Assembly (NCBI RefSeq): GCF_036492425.1
Contig: NZ_AP025293.1
Span: 248,001-312,000 of the forward strand
Length of the DNA: 64,000 bases
DNA from: Persicobacter psychrovividus
GTDB lineage: Bacteria > Bacteroidota > Bacteroidia > Cytophagales > Cyclobacteriaceae
Reading direction: 5' to 3'
In this document: piece after piece, positions 1 to 8,689 of the stretch
Numbering within the stretch: position 1 is the first letter of the stretch
How the letters are laid out: every line of letters starts with the position of its first letter
The notes under the pieces: model-generated
Databases searched by the model: none
Told to the model about the DNA's origin: nothing
Seen by the model: the letters and a program-made list of their open reading frames with translations, nothing else
Translations under genes and position numbers: made by a program

Positions 1-87
1 CAAGGGTACAATCATGGCATCATCAAGCCCGGTTGTCCTTTGGTCATCAATGAGGTGCACCGAATTCTAAAGAAAAACAGTAAGTAG
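1..87 (+). CDS. C-terminal fragment of an unidentified protein
   Basis: Frame 1 is open from the first base of the window to a TAG at 85-87 and gives 28 residues ending in ILKKNSK. The gene enters from the left, so its start and most of its body are missing. The visible tail is basic and has no motif I recognise. A good rho-independent terminator on the same strand at 215-248 fits the end of this transcription unit. No function can be proposed. Confidence 0.5.
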   Translation, partial: QGYNHGIIKPGCPLVINEVHRILKKNSK

Positions 88-214
88 GCGACAAGTCAAA
101 TCGCGGTGGCACCATTCCGATGAAAATTAGCAGTAACCTAAAACAAGTACCTAAAATTCAGTGATTCACCTGTTTGCCGACATTTGAAGACTCAATCTGC
201 TGACAAATAAAGAG

Positions 215-248
215 CCCGCAAGGATACGATTCCATTGCGGGTTTTTTT
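215..248 (+). terminator. Rho-independent terminator after the leftmost gene
   Basis: The stem CCCGCAA (215-221) pairs with TTGCGGG (235-241), has a 13-base loop and is followed directly by a run of seven T (242-248). It lies about 130 bases after the stop of the truncated + strand gene and reads in its direction. Confidence 0.8.
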
Positions 249-283
249 ATGAAATCATGCTTAGAAAAATGCATCAACCGCGC

Positions 284-718
284 TTAACAGTTTGTAGCCC
301 TACCGCTTTGCTCCTCCAAACAAGGCGGTGCAGGCACACATGATGGCGACTTCATTATGCTTGGAATTTGATAGTCTTCAATCCGTGGATTAACATCGGG
401 AATATTTACAGGAAATGGGTGTTCTTTCAAAGTGTTGTGGTAGCTAAAAACAAAATACTGCACCGAAGGAAACAAGGAGGTTGCCTTTTGGTGAAGCTCT
501 GCACTTACCCCTACCGACCACCAGAGCTGAATTTGTGCCCATGTATTTGCCTCCTCATCGGCCTCATAATCTACCAGCATTTCCACCTCGAGAGCTAAAT
601 TATTCAAGGTAATAAACTGCTGATCTGCCAAATGCTGACGTAAACTTTTTTGATTGTCAAGAAAAAAACTCCCGACCAGAAGAGCCATCGTAAATAGGGA
701 AAATAACAGGAGACGCAT
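284..718 (-). CDS. Small exported or membrane-anchored hypothetical protein
   Basis: This 144-residue protein starts at an ATG with a hydrophobic segment over residues 2-20, which can be a signal peptide or an N-terminal anchor. The rest is acidic in the middle and rich in Pro and Cys at the C-terminus (Cys near 127, 133 and 144). I do not recognise the family. A segment around residues 38-50 (LNNLALEVEML) faintly recalls the NVEALA small-protein family of Bacteroidota, but the match is too weak to name. It stands alone, with about 300 bases free of genes upstream, and faces the terminator of the previous gene. Confidence 0.5.
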   Translation of the reverse strand: MRLLLFSLFTMALLVGSFFLDNQKSLRQHLADQQFITLNNLALEVEMLVDYEADEEANTWAQIQLWWSVGVSAELHQKATSLFPSVQYFVFSYHNTLKEHPFPVNIPDVNPRIEDYQIPSIMKSPSCVPAPPCLEEQSGRATNC

Positions 719-1012
719 GGTAGTAATTTTTGATATCTACCTGAAGATAGTAATTTGGTTGAATCTTAAACAATTTTATTTCACCTTTTTGATAAACGGT
801 CAAATGGGCTATTTTTTTGGGGAATTTGTTTTATTTATCAACCATTCAGCACCCAAAAACACCTTGCAACCAATCAGTTACCAACCAAAGCCAATTCGAA
901 ACAAATGCCTGAGGTGCGTTCGTTATTTTGCGCGTAAATATCTACAAAGTCTTTTAATGCCAATCATCGGTGAATACTTAAAATGCCGTGCAACAAAGAG
1001 GGCTTGTTATTA

Positions 1013-1873
1013 TCAGGCTGTTTCCTTCTTCCCTTGAAAGCAGTTGATCACCTGCTTCAGTTCAGCTTCAGAAGTACAATAGAGCAACCCTCTATCAGGG
1101 ATATGCTGGGCATTGACTTTCAGTTGCTGTAATTTCTGCCTAACGGCTGGCCGATACTGCACACAGAACTGATTCCCCGTGCGGAAACAGATCATCTCCT
1201 TTTTGGGAAACAACGACCGCCAGTTGGGCATGGGTTGCTTTAGCGACATCCAGGCATCTCCTTCCTGTAAAACAAATGCCTGTGGATCGTTTGCCATGTC
1301 CCAACGCAAAGCAGCCGTTTCCATCCAGTTTTTGAGCATTTCTTTAGCCAACAGCACCAACACCTCAAAACGGCTATTCTGCTCCTTTTCACTATCCGTT
1401 GAATGGTGGTTCATCTCCCTGATCAGCTGATTAAGGTGCATCACGCCATTTTGGGAAAATTCAGATTTGTACCATTTATCATGGGCATCGGCAATTCCTC
1501 GGTCGAAATAATCAATCCCACTCAATTTTTTAAACACCCCATTATAAATCGCATGGCACTTTTCAGCACCATAGGCTTTGGCTTTCAGCAAGCTCCCCCC
1601 TTTGTATTGCCACAACATCACGCAGCTGCAGGCCAAATCCTTGTCCTGATGGTGGTCGAAATCATTGGTGTCGGGGTCAAAGGTTCCCCCGACATCTATC
1701 GTCCATACTGCATTTGATTTATTTTTCACTGCTGAAATACGGTCAGCATCGCGTGTCCTGACAATCTTTGTCTGATACTGAAACGCTTCGGCATACAGCA
1801 GGCCAATGGCGGTAGCAAAAATTTCGTCGGCATGAAAATGTCCGTCATGGGTAATTAGTGTAATCGTCTTCAA
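1013..1873 (-). CDS. MYG1-family metal-dependent hydrolase (UPF0160)
   Basis: The protein opens with ITLITHDGHFHADE, the signature start of the MYG1/UPF0160 family (PF03690), and has a second metal-binding motif, NDFDHHQD, about 75 residues later. These DHH-like His/Asp clusters are thought to bind metal; family members are putative phosphoesterases or nucleases with roles in RNA processing in eukaryotes, and the bacterial role is unclear. The frame stays open upstream to 1945. I prefer the TTG at 1873 because AAAGGA lies just before it, the conserved domain begins at once, and the extra 24 residues look like translated leader. The length (about 286 residues) suits the family. It follows the susCD terminator and is probably monocistronic. 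Confidence 0.85.
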   Translation of the reverse strand: MKTITLITHDGHFHADEIFATAIGLLYAEAFQYQTKIVRTRDADRISAVKNKSNAVWTIDVGGTFDPDTNDFDHHQDKDLACSCVMLWQYKGGSLLKAKAYGAEKCHAIYNGVFKKLSGIDYFDRGIADAHDKWYKSEFSQNGVMHLNQLIREMNHHSTDSEKEQNSRFEVLVLLAKEMLKNWMETAALRWDMANDPQAFVLQEGDAWMSLKQPMPNWRSLFPKKEMICFRTGNQFCVQYRPAVRQKLQQLKVNAQHIPDRGLLYCTSEAELKQVINCFQGKKETA

Positions 1874-1961
1874 AGTTCCTTTCGTTTGGTAGTTGATATA
1901 GAAGCTGAAACAAAGGTGAACACTCAAAAGGAAAAGGAAGTGCAATGACAGATTTCACGAA

Positions 1962-1993
1962 AAAAACCACTGAAAATAAATTCAGTGGTTTTT
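1962..1993. terminator. Bidirectional terminator-like hairpin downstream of susD
   Basis: A perfect 13-bp inverted repeat runs from AAAAACCACTGAA (1962-1974) to TTCAGTGGTTTTT (1981-1993) with a 6-base loop. Read on the minus strand, the stem ends in a run of seven T, so it should end the susC-susD transcript about 100 bases after the susD stop and just before the MYG1-family gene. Confidence 0.8.
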
Positions 1994-2089
1994 CAATACT
2001 TTCAATAATAGTGTGAATCGCAGGCTTCTGGCGATCACGTTTGTGCACTTTCCCTCACGGGCAAGTGCCTATTAAATTTAATAAATGGA

Positions 2090-3655
2090 CTAATAGCCAG
2101 GATTCTGCTCCAGGTTAGGATTTCTCAAAATATCATTCAAAGGAATAGGGAAAAGTTCTTTGCCCGGTCGATAATTCGTACTTTCCAATACCTTGTTGAT
2201 ATCCGCCATTGCAGGCAAGTTGGTTTTATGCTTACTCCATCGCGTCAGATCAAAGAAACGGTGATACTCCAGCGACAGCTCCAATCGTCTTTCGATAACG
2301 ATTTTCTCGAAGAACTCTTCTTGCGTAAAAGTCCCATCCAATAGATCTGCCTGCGCTCTTGTGCGCAACTGATTGATCGCATCAATAGCCACTTGTGTAG
2401 GTCCACTTAACTCATTTTCCGCTTCTGCATAAAGCAATAGAATATCTGCATAACGCAATGCACGGAAATTAATCCCAGAATCAACAAAATTTTGTTTATC
2501 TGTTCCTTCAGCATACTTACGCACCCCACAGAAACCACCTTTCCAAGTGCCTTCCTCTGTTCTGTTGGTCCATTGCCCAGCCGCCACCGGGTTCTCAGCA
2601 ATGGGGTTCCAATCACCCCAAACATCTCCCGGGCGAGCAATGGTGTACATTCTGCGGACACCACTTTCATCTGGGTGTGCGTCAAAGAAGTCATTCAACT
2701 CCGGTGATGGCAAACCATTGGCAAACTGCCCCGGGTCAATTGCTGTTGCTAACCACAACGCTTTGGAAGCATTTGGGGCATCCATATCAGGCCATGGAGA
2801 ACCAAAACCAGACATGAACTGAACCTCAAAAACAGCCTCGGAATTGTTCTCATTATAACGGGTGAAGTTGTCTGAATAGTCTTCCACCAATTCATATTGT
2901 CCATACTTGCCACCAACCATGTCTTTCAAAATCGCATGTGCTTTGCTGTATTCGCCCTGGAACATATAAGCTTTGGCCAGGTAACCGGCAGCGGCTCCTT
3001 TGGTTGGGCGACCGATATCTTTGCCTTCATAACTTACCGGCAAGATTTCCATGGCTTTCTCCAAATCGGCATAGATGAACTCATACACTTCGTCAGCAGT
3101 ATTTCTTTTCGGTTGGAAGAGTTCGTCCTCCAGAGAACCTGTAAAGGTACGGTCATAGATCGGCACCCCTCCGTAGAATCTTACCAACTGAAAATAATAA
3201 AAGGCACGCATGAAATGTGCTTCAGCCAAATAACGCTCCTGAACCTCTTTATGCTCAGGATAAAAATAAATCCCCGGCACTTTTTCCAGCACAGTGTTGG
3301 CCCGCTGAATCCCGACGAAAGAGGACTGCCAGGCATGGCGAATGTAACTGGCCGTAGAGGCATTGTAGCCGAAATCACCAAATTCAGTAAAGTGGAATCC
3401 TCCCGAGGTAATTTCCAGATCACCACTCATAAAACCCAACAGGTAGCGGAAGCGCTTGAACTGTCCCCACCAGTGCAAAGGAGAATACATGGCGGTAACG
3501 GCTTGCTCAGCGTGCATTTCTGTTTGATAGAAAGCGTCCGTATCGAGACTGGTATGGACTTTTGATTTTGATAAATAATCTTCACCACAACCCGGAGAGA
3601 TCAGTACCCCTGCCAAAAGGAGCAATAAGAGATATTTTTGCTTAAAAATTTTCAT
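2090..3655 (-). CDS. SusD/RagB-family nutrient-binding lipoprotein
   Basis: This 521-residue protein has a signal peptide with lipobox SPGC (Cys 23), so it should be a surface lipoprotein. The body has the SusD-like order: an N-terminal helical region with AEAHFMRAFYYFQLVRFYGGVP at about 144-165 typical of the TPR part, and a RagB C-terminal region with LRYADILLLYAEAEN and RRLELSLEYHRFFDLTRW. SusD proteins cap the partner SusC channel and bind the glycan or peptide ligand. The gene lies 18 bases after susC on the same strand and is followed by a strong terminator, so the pair is a two-gene operon. No glycosidase, sulfatase or anti-sigma gene flanks it, so the substrate cannot be inferred. Confidence 0.95.
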   Translation of the reverse strand: MKIFKQKYLLLLLLAGVLISPGCGEDYLSKSKVHTSLDTDAFYQTEMHAEQAVTAMYSPLHWWGQFKRFRYLLGFMSGDLEITSGGFHFTEFGDFGYNASTASYIRHAWQSSFVGIQRANTVLEKVPGIYFYPEHKEVQERYLAEAHFMRAFYYFQLVRFYGGVPIYDRTFTGSLEDELFQPKRNTADEVYEFIYADLEKAMEILPVSYEGKDIGRPTKGAAAGYLAKAYMFQGEYSKAHAILKDMVGGKYGQYELVEDYSDNFTRYNENNSEAVFEVQFMSGFGSPWPDMDAPNASKALWLATAIDPGQFANGLPSPELNDFFDAHPDESGVRRMYTIARPGDVWGDWNPIAENPVAAGQWTNRTEEGTWKGGFCGVRKYAEGTDKQNFVDSGINFRALRYADILLLYAEAENELSGPTQVAIDAINQLRTRAQADLLDGTFTQEEFFEKIVIERRLELSLEYHRFFDLTRWSKHKTNLPAMADINKVLESTNYRPGKELFPIPLNDILRNPNLEQNPGY

Positions 3656-3673
3656 AACAATAGGATCAAAAAA

Positions 3674-6600
3674 TTAGAACTTGATATTTACACCACCAAC
3701 AAAACTACGTGGGGTTGGGTACAATAATTGACTCGATACCGCACCGAAAACAACGGCGGGATCATAACCCGAGTAGTCCGAAATAGTGAATAAGTTCTGC
3801 GCTGAAACATAAACACGTAACCCTTTCAACCAGCTGATTTTATCCAACTGATGATCATTAAATGTATAACCTATTTGTACATTTTTTAATCTTATATACG
3901 AGGCATCCTCAACCCAATAAGAAGAAGCAACCTTGTTATTGGCTTCCGTCGCAGGAATATGACGATGACGTGTATTGCTTGGGTTGGTTGGTGTCCAGGC
4001 ATCCAAAACGTCGGTGGTCATGTTGAAAGATCGCACATATCCGCTGTACTCATAAGAGGACTCATTGAAAACCTCATTGCCATAAACCCCCTGAAATTGT
4101 AGGCCGAAATCTAAATTCTTATAATTTCCACCGAAATTAAATCCATACATAATATCCTGATTACCATCACCAATGAAGGTACGGTCCTCATCGGTAATTT
4201 TTCCGTCACCATTGACATCCACATAACGCACATCTCCCGGCTTGGTTGGCTGACCTTCCATTGGCGTTGGGCCGGCATCAATCTCATCTTGTGACTGATA
4301 AATACCATCATGCTTGAAACCATAAATAGCGAAAAGGCTTTGTCCTGGCTCGATTCTGTTACGGAAGGTAAAGTGGGAAGAACGGTCACGCTCAATCGCC
4401 TCCAGGCCATCAATCAACTCCAATACTTCATTTTTAAGGAAAGTAATGTTACCGCCAATATTCAGGTTCACCGCCCCTACTTTGGTGTTGTAGTTGGTCG
4501 CAAATTCCCATCCTCGGTTCTGAACTGCTGCCGCATTCAGGAACATATTACCGAAGCCTGTCGCTTCAGGCAGAGAGTAACTCAACAGCAAATCTCTGGA
4601 GGTTTTCACAAAATAATCCGCCGTAAAGCTCAACTTATTATTAAAAGCCAACAAGTCCACCCCAACGTTCATTTGCTCTTGCTTTTCCCAAACCAAATTC
4701 GGGTTACCAATCTGTGGACTTGGCGCTACTCCTTGCGCTAATTCACCGCCGTTGAACACATAACGGGGGTTGTTATTCACCACTGATCGGGTGGCATTGG
4801 CATCGATCTGGTCGTTGCCCAAGAATCCCCAAGATCCACGCAATTTCAACTCATTAATTTCTTGCACATTGAAGAAATCTTCATTCGAGATATTCCAACC
4901 CGCTGAAGCAGAAAAGAAATTATCGAACATATTGCCCTTAGTAAACATCGAAGATCCATCGCGGCGGAAGTTCACTGTTGCCAAGTATTTCGAATCATAA
5001 TCATAGATCGCACGACCCAAATAAGAAATGGTGCGGGTCTCGAAAATATTACCTTTTGGAATACCGTTGATGTTTGGCGAACCGTCGATCACTGGATATT
5101 CTGGTGACAAGTTTCCGCCAATGACAGAAATTGACTGGAAGGCACTGGCTGTATTCTGTACCGAATGACCTGCCAAAAGACCAAAATCATGCTTGCCAAT
5201 TTTCCGTTTGAAATTCAGGGTATTCTCCAAAAGCAAAGCCTGATAATTGGATCTTTGCTCGTCCAATTGCGCACCGAAAGGCAAGCCCGGAGGCATAACT
5301 CCATTCCCTTGATCAAACTCTGGCGCCCACATTCTGTCGTGTGTATTGGAGATGTCCGCACCGGCATTCAGGCGATAAGTCAACCCTTCGATGATCTCAA
5401 TCTCCGCAAACGCATTGGCTAAAAAGCGATTGATTTGCTTGATATCTTCTACCAAAGTCTGAGCTGCAACTGGATTCAGGATCTCACGATCACCATCAGC
5501 GATTTGATGACCGTTGAATCCTCCCAAGTTGTTAGGGTTATAAATCTCTACATTGGGAGAACTTGCCAAAGCCCAACGTAATGCGCCGAGATCACCCGCA
5601 TCGCCCGTACCAGTGGCAAACTGATTGTCCCGGTTGTTTTGCGAGTAAAACATCGAAGTCCCGATTTTCAAACGACCCAACTGCGTATCGGTATTCAGAC
5701 GCGCCGATGTTCTTTTGAAACCGGAGTTCATGATAATACCACCTTCATCATAGTGGTTCACCGAACCAAAATAGCGGGTCTTTGCATTTCCTCCGCTGAA
5801 AGTTACCTCATAATTATTGATCGCTGCAGGTCGTAGCACCGCATCCTGCCAATCGGTATCATGCTGTAAAGGCTTGTCCAAATTAGGAATACGAGGCATG
5901 CCGGCATTATCTCGGGCGGCATTCATGACATCACGGTATTGCTCCGAGTTCAGCATGTCCAACTTTTTAGAAGCGCTCTGCACCCCTGCAAAAAAGTTAA
6001 ACCCTACCGTCGGCGCATCAGATGCTTTTCCTCTTTTGGTCGTAACGATGATCACCCCATTGGCTGCTCTCGCCCCATAAATGGCTGCTGCCGAAGCATC
6101 TTTAAGCACGTTCACCGACTCAATGTCAGCCGGGTTAATGGAAGAAATCCCCTGTCCATTGGTCATGATCACATTGTCAATCACAATTAAAGGATTACTA
6201 CCTCCATTGATCGTACCTGTACCACGAACACGAATCGTCGTTTCCTCCCCTGGCTGCCCAGACTCTCCAACCACTTGCAGACCGGCAATCTGGCCTTGCA
6301 ATGCATTGGCGAAATCCGCTACCGGACGACCTTCCAATGCTTTGGCGTCCACGGCAGCAATAGCACCGGAAATATTTTTCTTCTTTTGGGTTCCGTAACC
6401 AATCACCACCAATTCCTCCAATTCGGCAATATCCTCTTGCAGGATCACATTGAAGTTCGATTGGTTCCCCACTTTAATCTCTTGATCTATATAACCCACG
6501 AAGGAAATCACCAATACTGAATTGGCACCGTCAGACAGGTTTAAATTAAATTGGCCATTGAAATCGGTAATCGATCCATTGGTCGTTCCTTTTTCAACCA

Positions 6601-6736
6601 CACTGGCACCAATTAAGGGGTTTTTATTCGTGTCAGTTATCTCTCCTTTGATCGTTTGCGCCCATGCGGAATGGGCCATCATCGAGAGTAGTAGCACAAG
6701 CATCGTAAGATACTTTTTCTGATAGTATTTGGTCAT
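3674..6736 (-). CDS. SusC/RagA-family TonB-dependent outer-membrane transporter
   Basis: This 1,020-residue protein has a signal peptide cleaved after SAWA (residue 26), a carboxypeptidase-regulatory-like domain at about 28-108, a TonB-box region (ELVVIGYGTQKKK, about 112-124), a plug domain holding the VRGTGTINGGSNPLIVID signature, and a long beta-barrel ending in an aromatic-rich strand (VGGVNIKF). It imports bound ligand through the outer membrane with TonB energy, together with the SusD lipoprotein encoded 18 bases downstream. There is no N-terminal STN (secretin/TonB N-terminus) domain and no adjacent FecR/ECF sigma pair, so control by that route is unlikely. A small hairpin (TCACC/GGTGA, 6752-6765) lies in the leader just before the start codon. 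Confidence 0.96.
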   Translation of the reverse strand: MTKYYQKKYLTMLVLLLSMMAHSAWAQTIKGEITDTNKNPLIGASVVEKGTTNGSITDFNGQFNLNLSDGANSVLVISFVGYIDQEIKVGNQSNFNVILQEDIAELEELVVIGYGTQKKKNISGAIAAVDAKALEGRPVADFANALQGQIAGLQVVGESGQPGEETTIRVRGTGTINGGSNPLIVIDNVIMTNGQGISSINPADIESVNVLKDASAAAIYGARAANGVIIVTTKRGKASDAPTVGFNFFAGVQSASKKLDMLNSEQYRDVMNAARDNAGMPRIPNLDKPLQHDTDWQDAVLRPAAINNYEVTFSGGNAKTRYFGSVNHYDEGGIIMNSGFKRTSARLNTDTQLGRLKIGTSMFYSQNNRDNQFATGTGDAGDLGALRWALASSPNVEIYNPNNLGGFNGHQIADGDREILNPVAAQTLVEDIKQINRFLANAFAEIEIIEGLTYRLNAGADISNTHDRMWAPEFDQGNGVMPPGLPFGAQLDEQRSNYQALLLENTLNFKRKIGKHDFGLLAGHSVQNTASAFQSISVIGGNLSPEYPVIDGSPNINGIPKGNIFETRTISYLGRAIYDYDSKYLATVNFRRDGSSMFTKGNMFDNFFSASAGWNISNEDFFNVQEINELKLRGSWGFLGNDQIDANATRSVVNNNPRYVFNGGELAQGVAPSPQIGNPNLVWEKQEQMNVGVDLLAFNNKLSFTADYFVKTSRDLLLSYSLPEATGFGNMFLNAAAVQNRGWEFATNYNTKVGAVNLNIGGNITFLKNEVLELIDGLEAIERDRSSHFTFRNRIEPGQSLFAIYGFKHDGIYQSQDEIDAGPTPMEGQPTKPGDVRYVDVNGDGKITDEDRTFIGDGNQDIMYGFNFGGNYKNLDFGLQFQGVYGNEVFNESSYEYSGYVRSFNMTTDVLDAWTPTNPSNTRHRHIPATEANNKVASSYWVEDASYIRLKNVQIGYTFNDHQLDKISWLKGLRVYVSAQNLFTISDYSGYDPAVVFGAVSSQLLYPTPRSFVGGVNIKF

Positions 6737-7773
6737 AATGAAAAATTTAGGTCACCGATAGGTGAATTAAAAAAATAGGTTTGCACAAACTATAGCGATC
6801 AATGTAGGCGCCATCGTCACTGAAACACTACTTATATAAAAAAATGAAGAAAAATTTTTCTGCAGGTTTATGAATAGAACAATTCTGAATTCAAGACATT
6901 TGGAGTTAAAAGGCTGACAAATCAATGATATACGTCATTAAATTGGGTAATTAACCCCAAAAAATCAATGATGCGTATCGCTAAATTATTCTATCATCAG
7001 AAAATACCCCAAGTCCAAAAATTGCACTATTTGAATAACATTAAAATAAAGATAACTAAAAATAGGTAGGTACATAAACAAAATAAGATGCTAATTCACG
7101 TGAAATAAAGCATAATATTATTCGTTTGTTATTCAATTATTTTACTTTAAACAATTCCCGCCGCTAATATTAACAAGAATGGATCGTTGATACATAATAT
7201 CAACAAAAACAATTTTCTATTAAAAAAATTATACACTTTAAATAAAAATAAAATAGCTTTTACAGAATAATAACGTAACTTAATTAATTAAACTAAAAAC
7301 TATCCTTGACCAACAAAAAACTAAAGCGACTGTAATTCAACCCGTTAACGCCCTAAATACTATTTTCAATCAACCGGTTATTTTTCGCGCCTATAAAATA
7401 TTATTTACGCACCCAAAAACGCCACTCCCTCCCTTCTGTTATCGCCTTTGCAGTCTGTGCCTACATTAGCCTGTCGAAAATATGAAATTATTCCACACAA
7501 AAATGAGATTTATGGTGTGTAGGGACGTTGCATGCAACGTCCCTACCGATAGGTACAAAAATATTCGACAGCCCATGCCTACATACCCAAAATATTAAGG
7601 TGAAATGGTCTACGTGCTGGTGAAAAAACCGCACAGGCAACACCGTCTATTTGAAGTTCAGCGCAAGTGAATGACCCATCAACGGCTCACATGGAAATAC
7701 ACTATCACGACATCGCATAAATATTGCCCACCTACCCCAGTCGGTTTTATGGGTCTCCATGAAAAATATGGAC
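6737..7773. other. Long AT-rich gene-free region upstream of susC
   Basis: About 1 kb without a credible gene. It is strongly AT-rich (especially 6830-7320) and should hold the susC promoter on the minus strand. It contains the inverted repeat GTTTGCACAAAC at 6779-6790, about 45 bases before the susC start, which could be an operator. The left part ends in a MITE-like palindromic element (7458-7584), listed separately. Beyond it lies the terminator of the nap operon. Confidence 0.6.
7458..7584. mobile_element. MITE-like palindromic element with 9-bp flanking direct repeats
   Basis: The direct repeat TGCCTACAT occurs at 7458-7466 and again at 7576-7584. Just inside these copies lie imperfect inverted ends, CTGTCGAAAATAT (7471-7483) and ATATTCGACAG (7561-7571). 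In the middle is a perfect 28-bp palindrome (7519-7546) centred on TTGCATGCAA, with GTAGGGACG and CGTCCCTAC at its ends. There is no reading frame of use. The layout (target-site duplication, inverted ends, strong central hairpin, about 110 bp) is that of a small non-autonomous element or REP-type repeat. A diverged relative of the central palindrome is at 63604-63637. Confidence 0.55.
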
Positions 7774-7804
7774 ATAAAAAAAGCACCTGCAAAACAGGTG
7801 CTTT
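7774..7804 (-). terminator. Rho-independent terminator of the nap operon
   Basis: On the minus strand, a perfect stem AAAGCACCTG/CAGGTGCTTT (7780-7789 with 7795-7804, 5-base loop) runs straight into a T-tract (complement of the A-run at 7776-7782). It lies 24 bases after the stop of the small membrane protein gene and closes the napA-napC operon. Confidence 0.88.
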
Positions 7805-7827
7805 CTAATAACATTCGATATTTGTAT

Positions 7828-8016
7828 CTAAATCAGATCCTTGTTACGAAGATCTTTAAGGATTTCGTAGGTCGCCATGGCAATCGCTACCAAAAAACAT
7901 GGTGTTGCAACAAAGACGAACAAGAACATCAAAACGGGCGTCGGGTGAAACATATAAGGGATGGTAATCAACATCCCGAAGATGGTAAACAGACTTTCAA
8001 TGAATACTCTTCTCAT
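7828..8016 (-). CDS. Small two-segment membrane protein of the nap operon
   Basis: This 62-residue protein has two hydrophobic stretches (about 5-22 and 27-47) and a charged C-terminal tail (YEILKDLRNKDLI). Its ATG lies one base past the stop of the tetraheme cytochrome gene and a strong terminator follows, so it is co-transcribed and probably translationally coupled. I do not recognise the family. By position it could assist assembly or anchoring of the nitrate-reductase electron-transfer chain, as small Nap subunits do elsewhere, but that is inference from context only. Confidence 0.6.
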   Translation of the reverse strand: MRRVFIESLFTIFGMLITIPYMFHPTPVLMFLFVFVATPCFLVAIAMATYEILKDLRNKDLI

Positions 8017-8017
8017 C

Positions 8018-8683
8018 TTAATATTCTTTTAGTTTTTCGCGAATACGCTCCACTTGTTCGGGTGAAGTGTCTAACTTTTCATAATCTGGGTGCCCTGGCG
8101 TTCTGCGAACAGCTTCAGGGTGCGCACGACCATGACAATTCAAACAGCTGATGGTTTTTCTGGTCGCTAAATTTTCCAATACCGGAACGTGCTCCTGTAC
8201 GGCGTGGAATTTCTTCGTTCCTTCATGACAGTTCAAACAGTTCTGATAGTTGAACTCCCCACGGTATTTAATCGGTTCGTGGTAAGTCCCTGTCACATAC
8301 TTCATCAGGTGGCGATATCCATCCATTTTACCTTTCAAAGTTCCTGTAAAGCCATAATCCTCATGACAAGAATAACAGGCTTCCTTCTGAATATACCCTT
8401 TCTGAAAGTGGCGTGCTGCCAAAGTGCTTGAGTTCGGATCCATCAGGTCGTTCCCCATAGGTGCCATTACGTGGCAACCCACACAGGACTTTGTTTCTTT
8501 CATTCCCACAAAAACGTGGTAATTGGCAAAGACAATGGACGCCAAAGGAATTAAAATAATCGCAAAAAGAACAGTTATCCTAACTGTTTGCGTCATACGT
8601 CGTCTATTTTTCCGCAATCGGTAAAATAAGATCACCTCGGCAATTAATACGAGGACGGCTATAATTTTCAATACTCCTTCCAT
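8018..8683 (-). CDS. NapC/NirT/NrfH-type tetraheme cytochrome c
   Basis: This 221-residue protein has two N-terminal hydrophobic segments (about 4-21 and 36-53) and then four CxxCH heme c sites: CVGCH (67-71), CYSCH (103-107), CLNCH (149-153) and CLNCH (180-184). That is the layout of membrane-anchored quinol dehydrogenases of the NapC/NirT/NrfH family, which take electrons from menaquinol and pass them to a periplasmic reductase. The second N-terminal hydrophobic stretch is unusual, since NapC normally has one anchor. The gene follows napA by 6 bases, so the partner is almost certainly the NapA-type enzyme. The product should be anchored in the inner membrane facing the periplasm. Confidence 0.88.
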   Translation of the reverse strand: MEGVLKIIAVLVLIAEVILFYRLRKNRRRMTQTVRITVLFAIILIPLASIVFANYHVFVGMKETKSCVGCHVMAPMGNDLMDPNSSTLAARHFQKGYIQKEACYSCHEDYGFTGTLKGKMDGYRHLMKYVTGTYHEPIKYRGEFNYQNCLNCHEGTKKFHAVQEHVPVLENLATRKTISCLNCHGRAHPEAVRRTPGHPDYEKLDTSPEQVERIREKLKEY

Positions 8684-8689
8684 AACGAA

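Noticed and set aside
654-1037. Open frame of 127 codons on the + strand
   Set aside because: It overlaps the start of the small exported protein and the end of the MYG1-family gene, and has no credible domain or start context.
2897-3565. Long open frame on the + strand (222 codons)
   Set aside because: It lies fully antisense to susD, whose product has clear family motifs.
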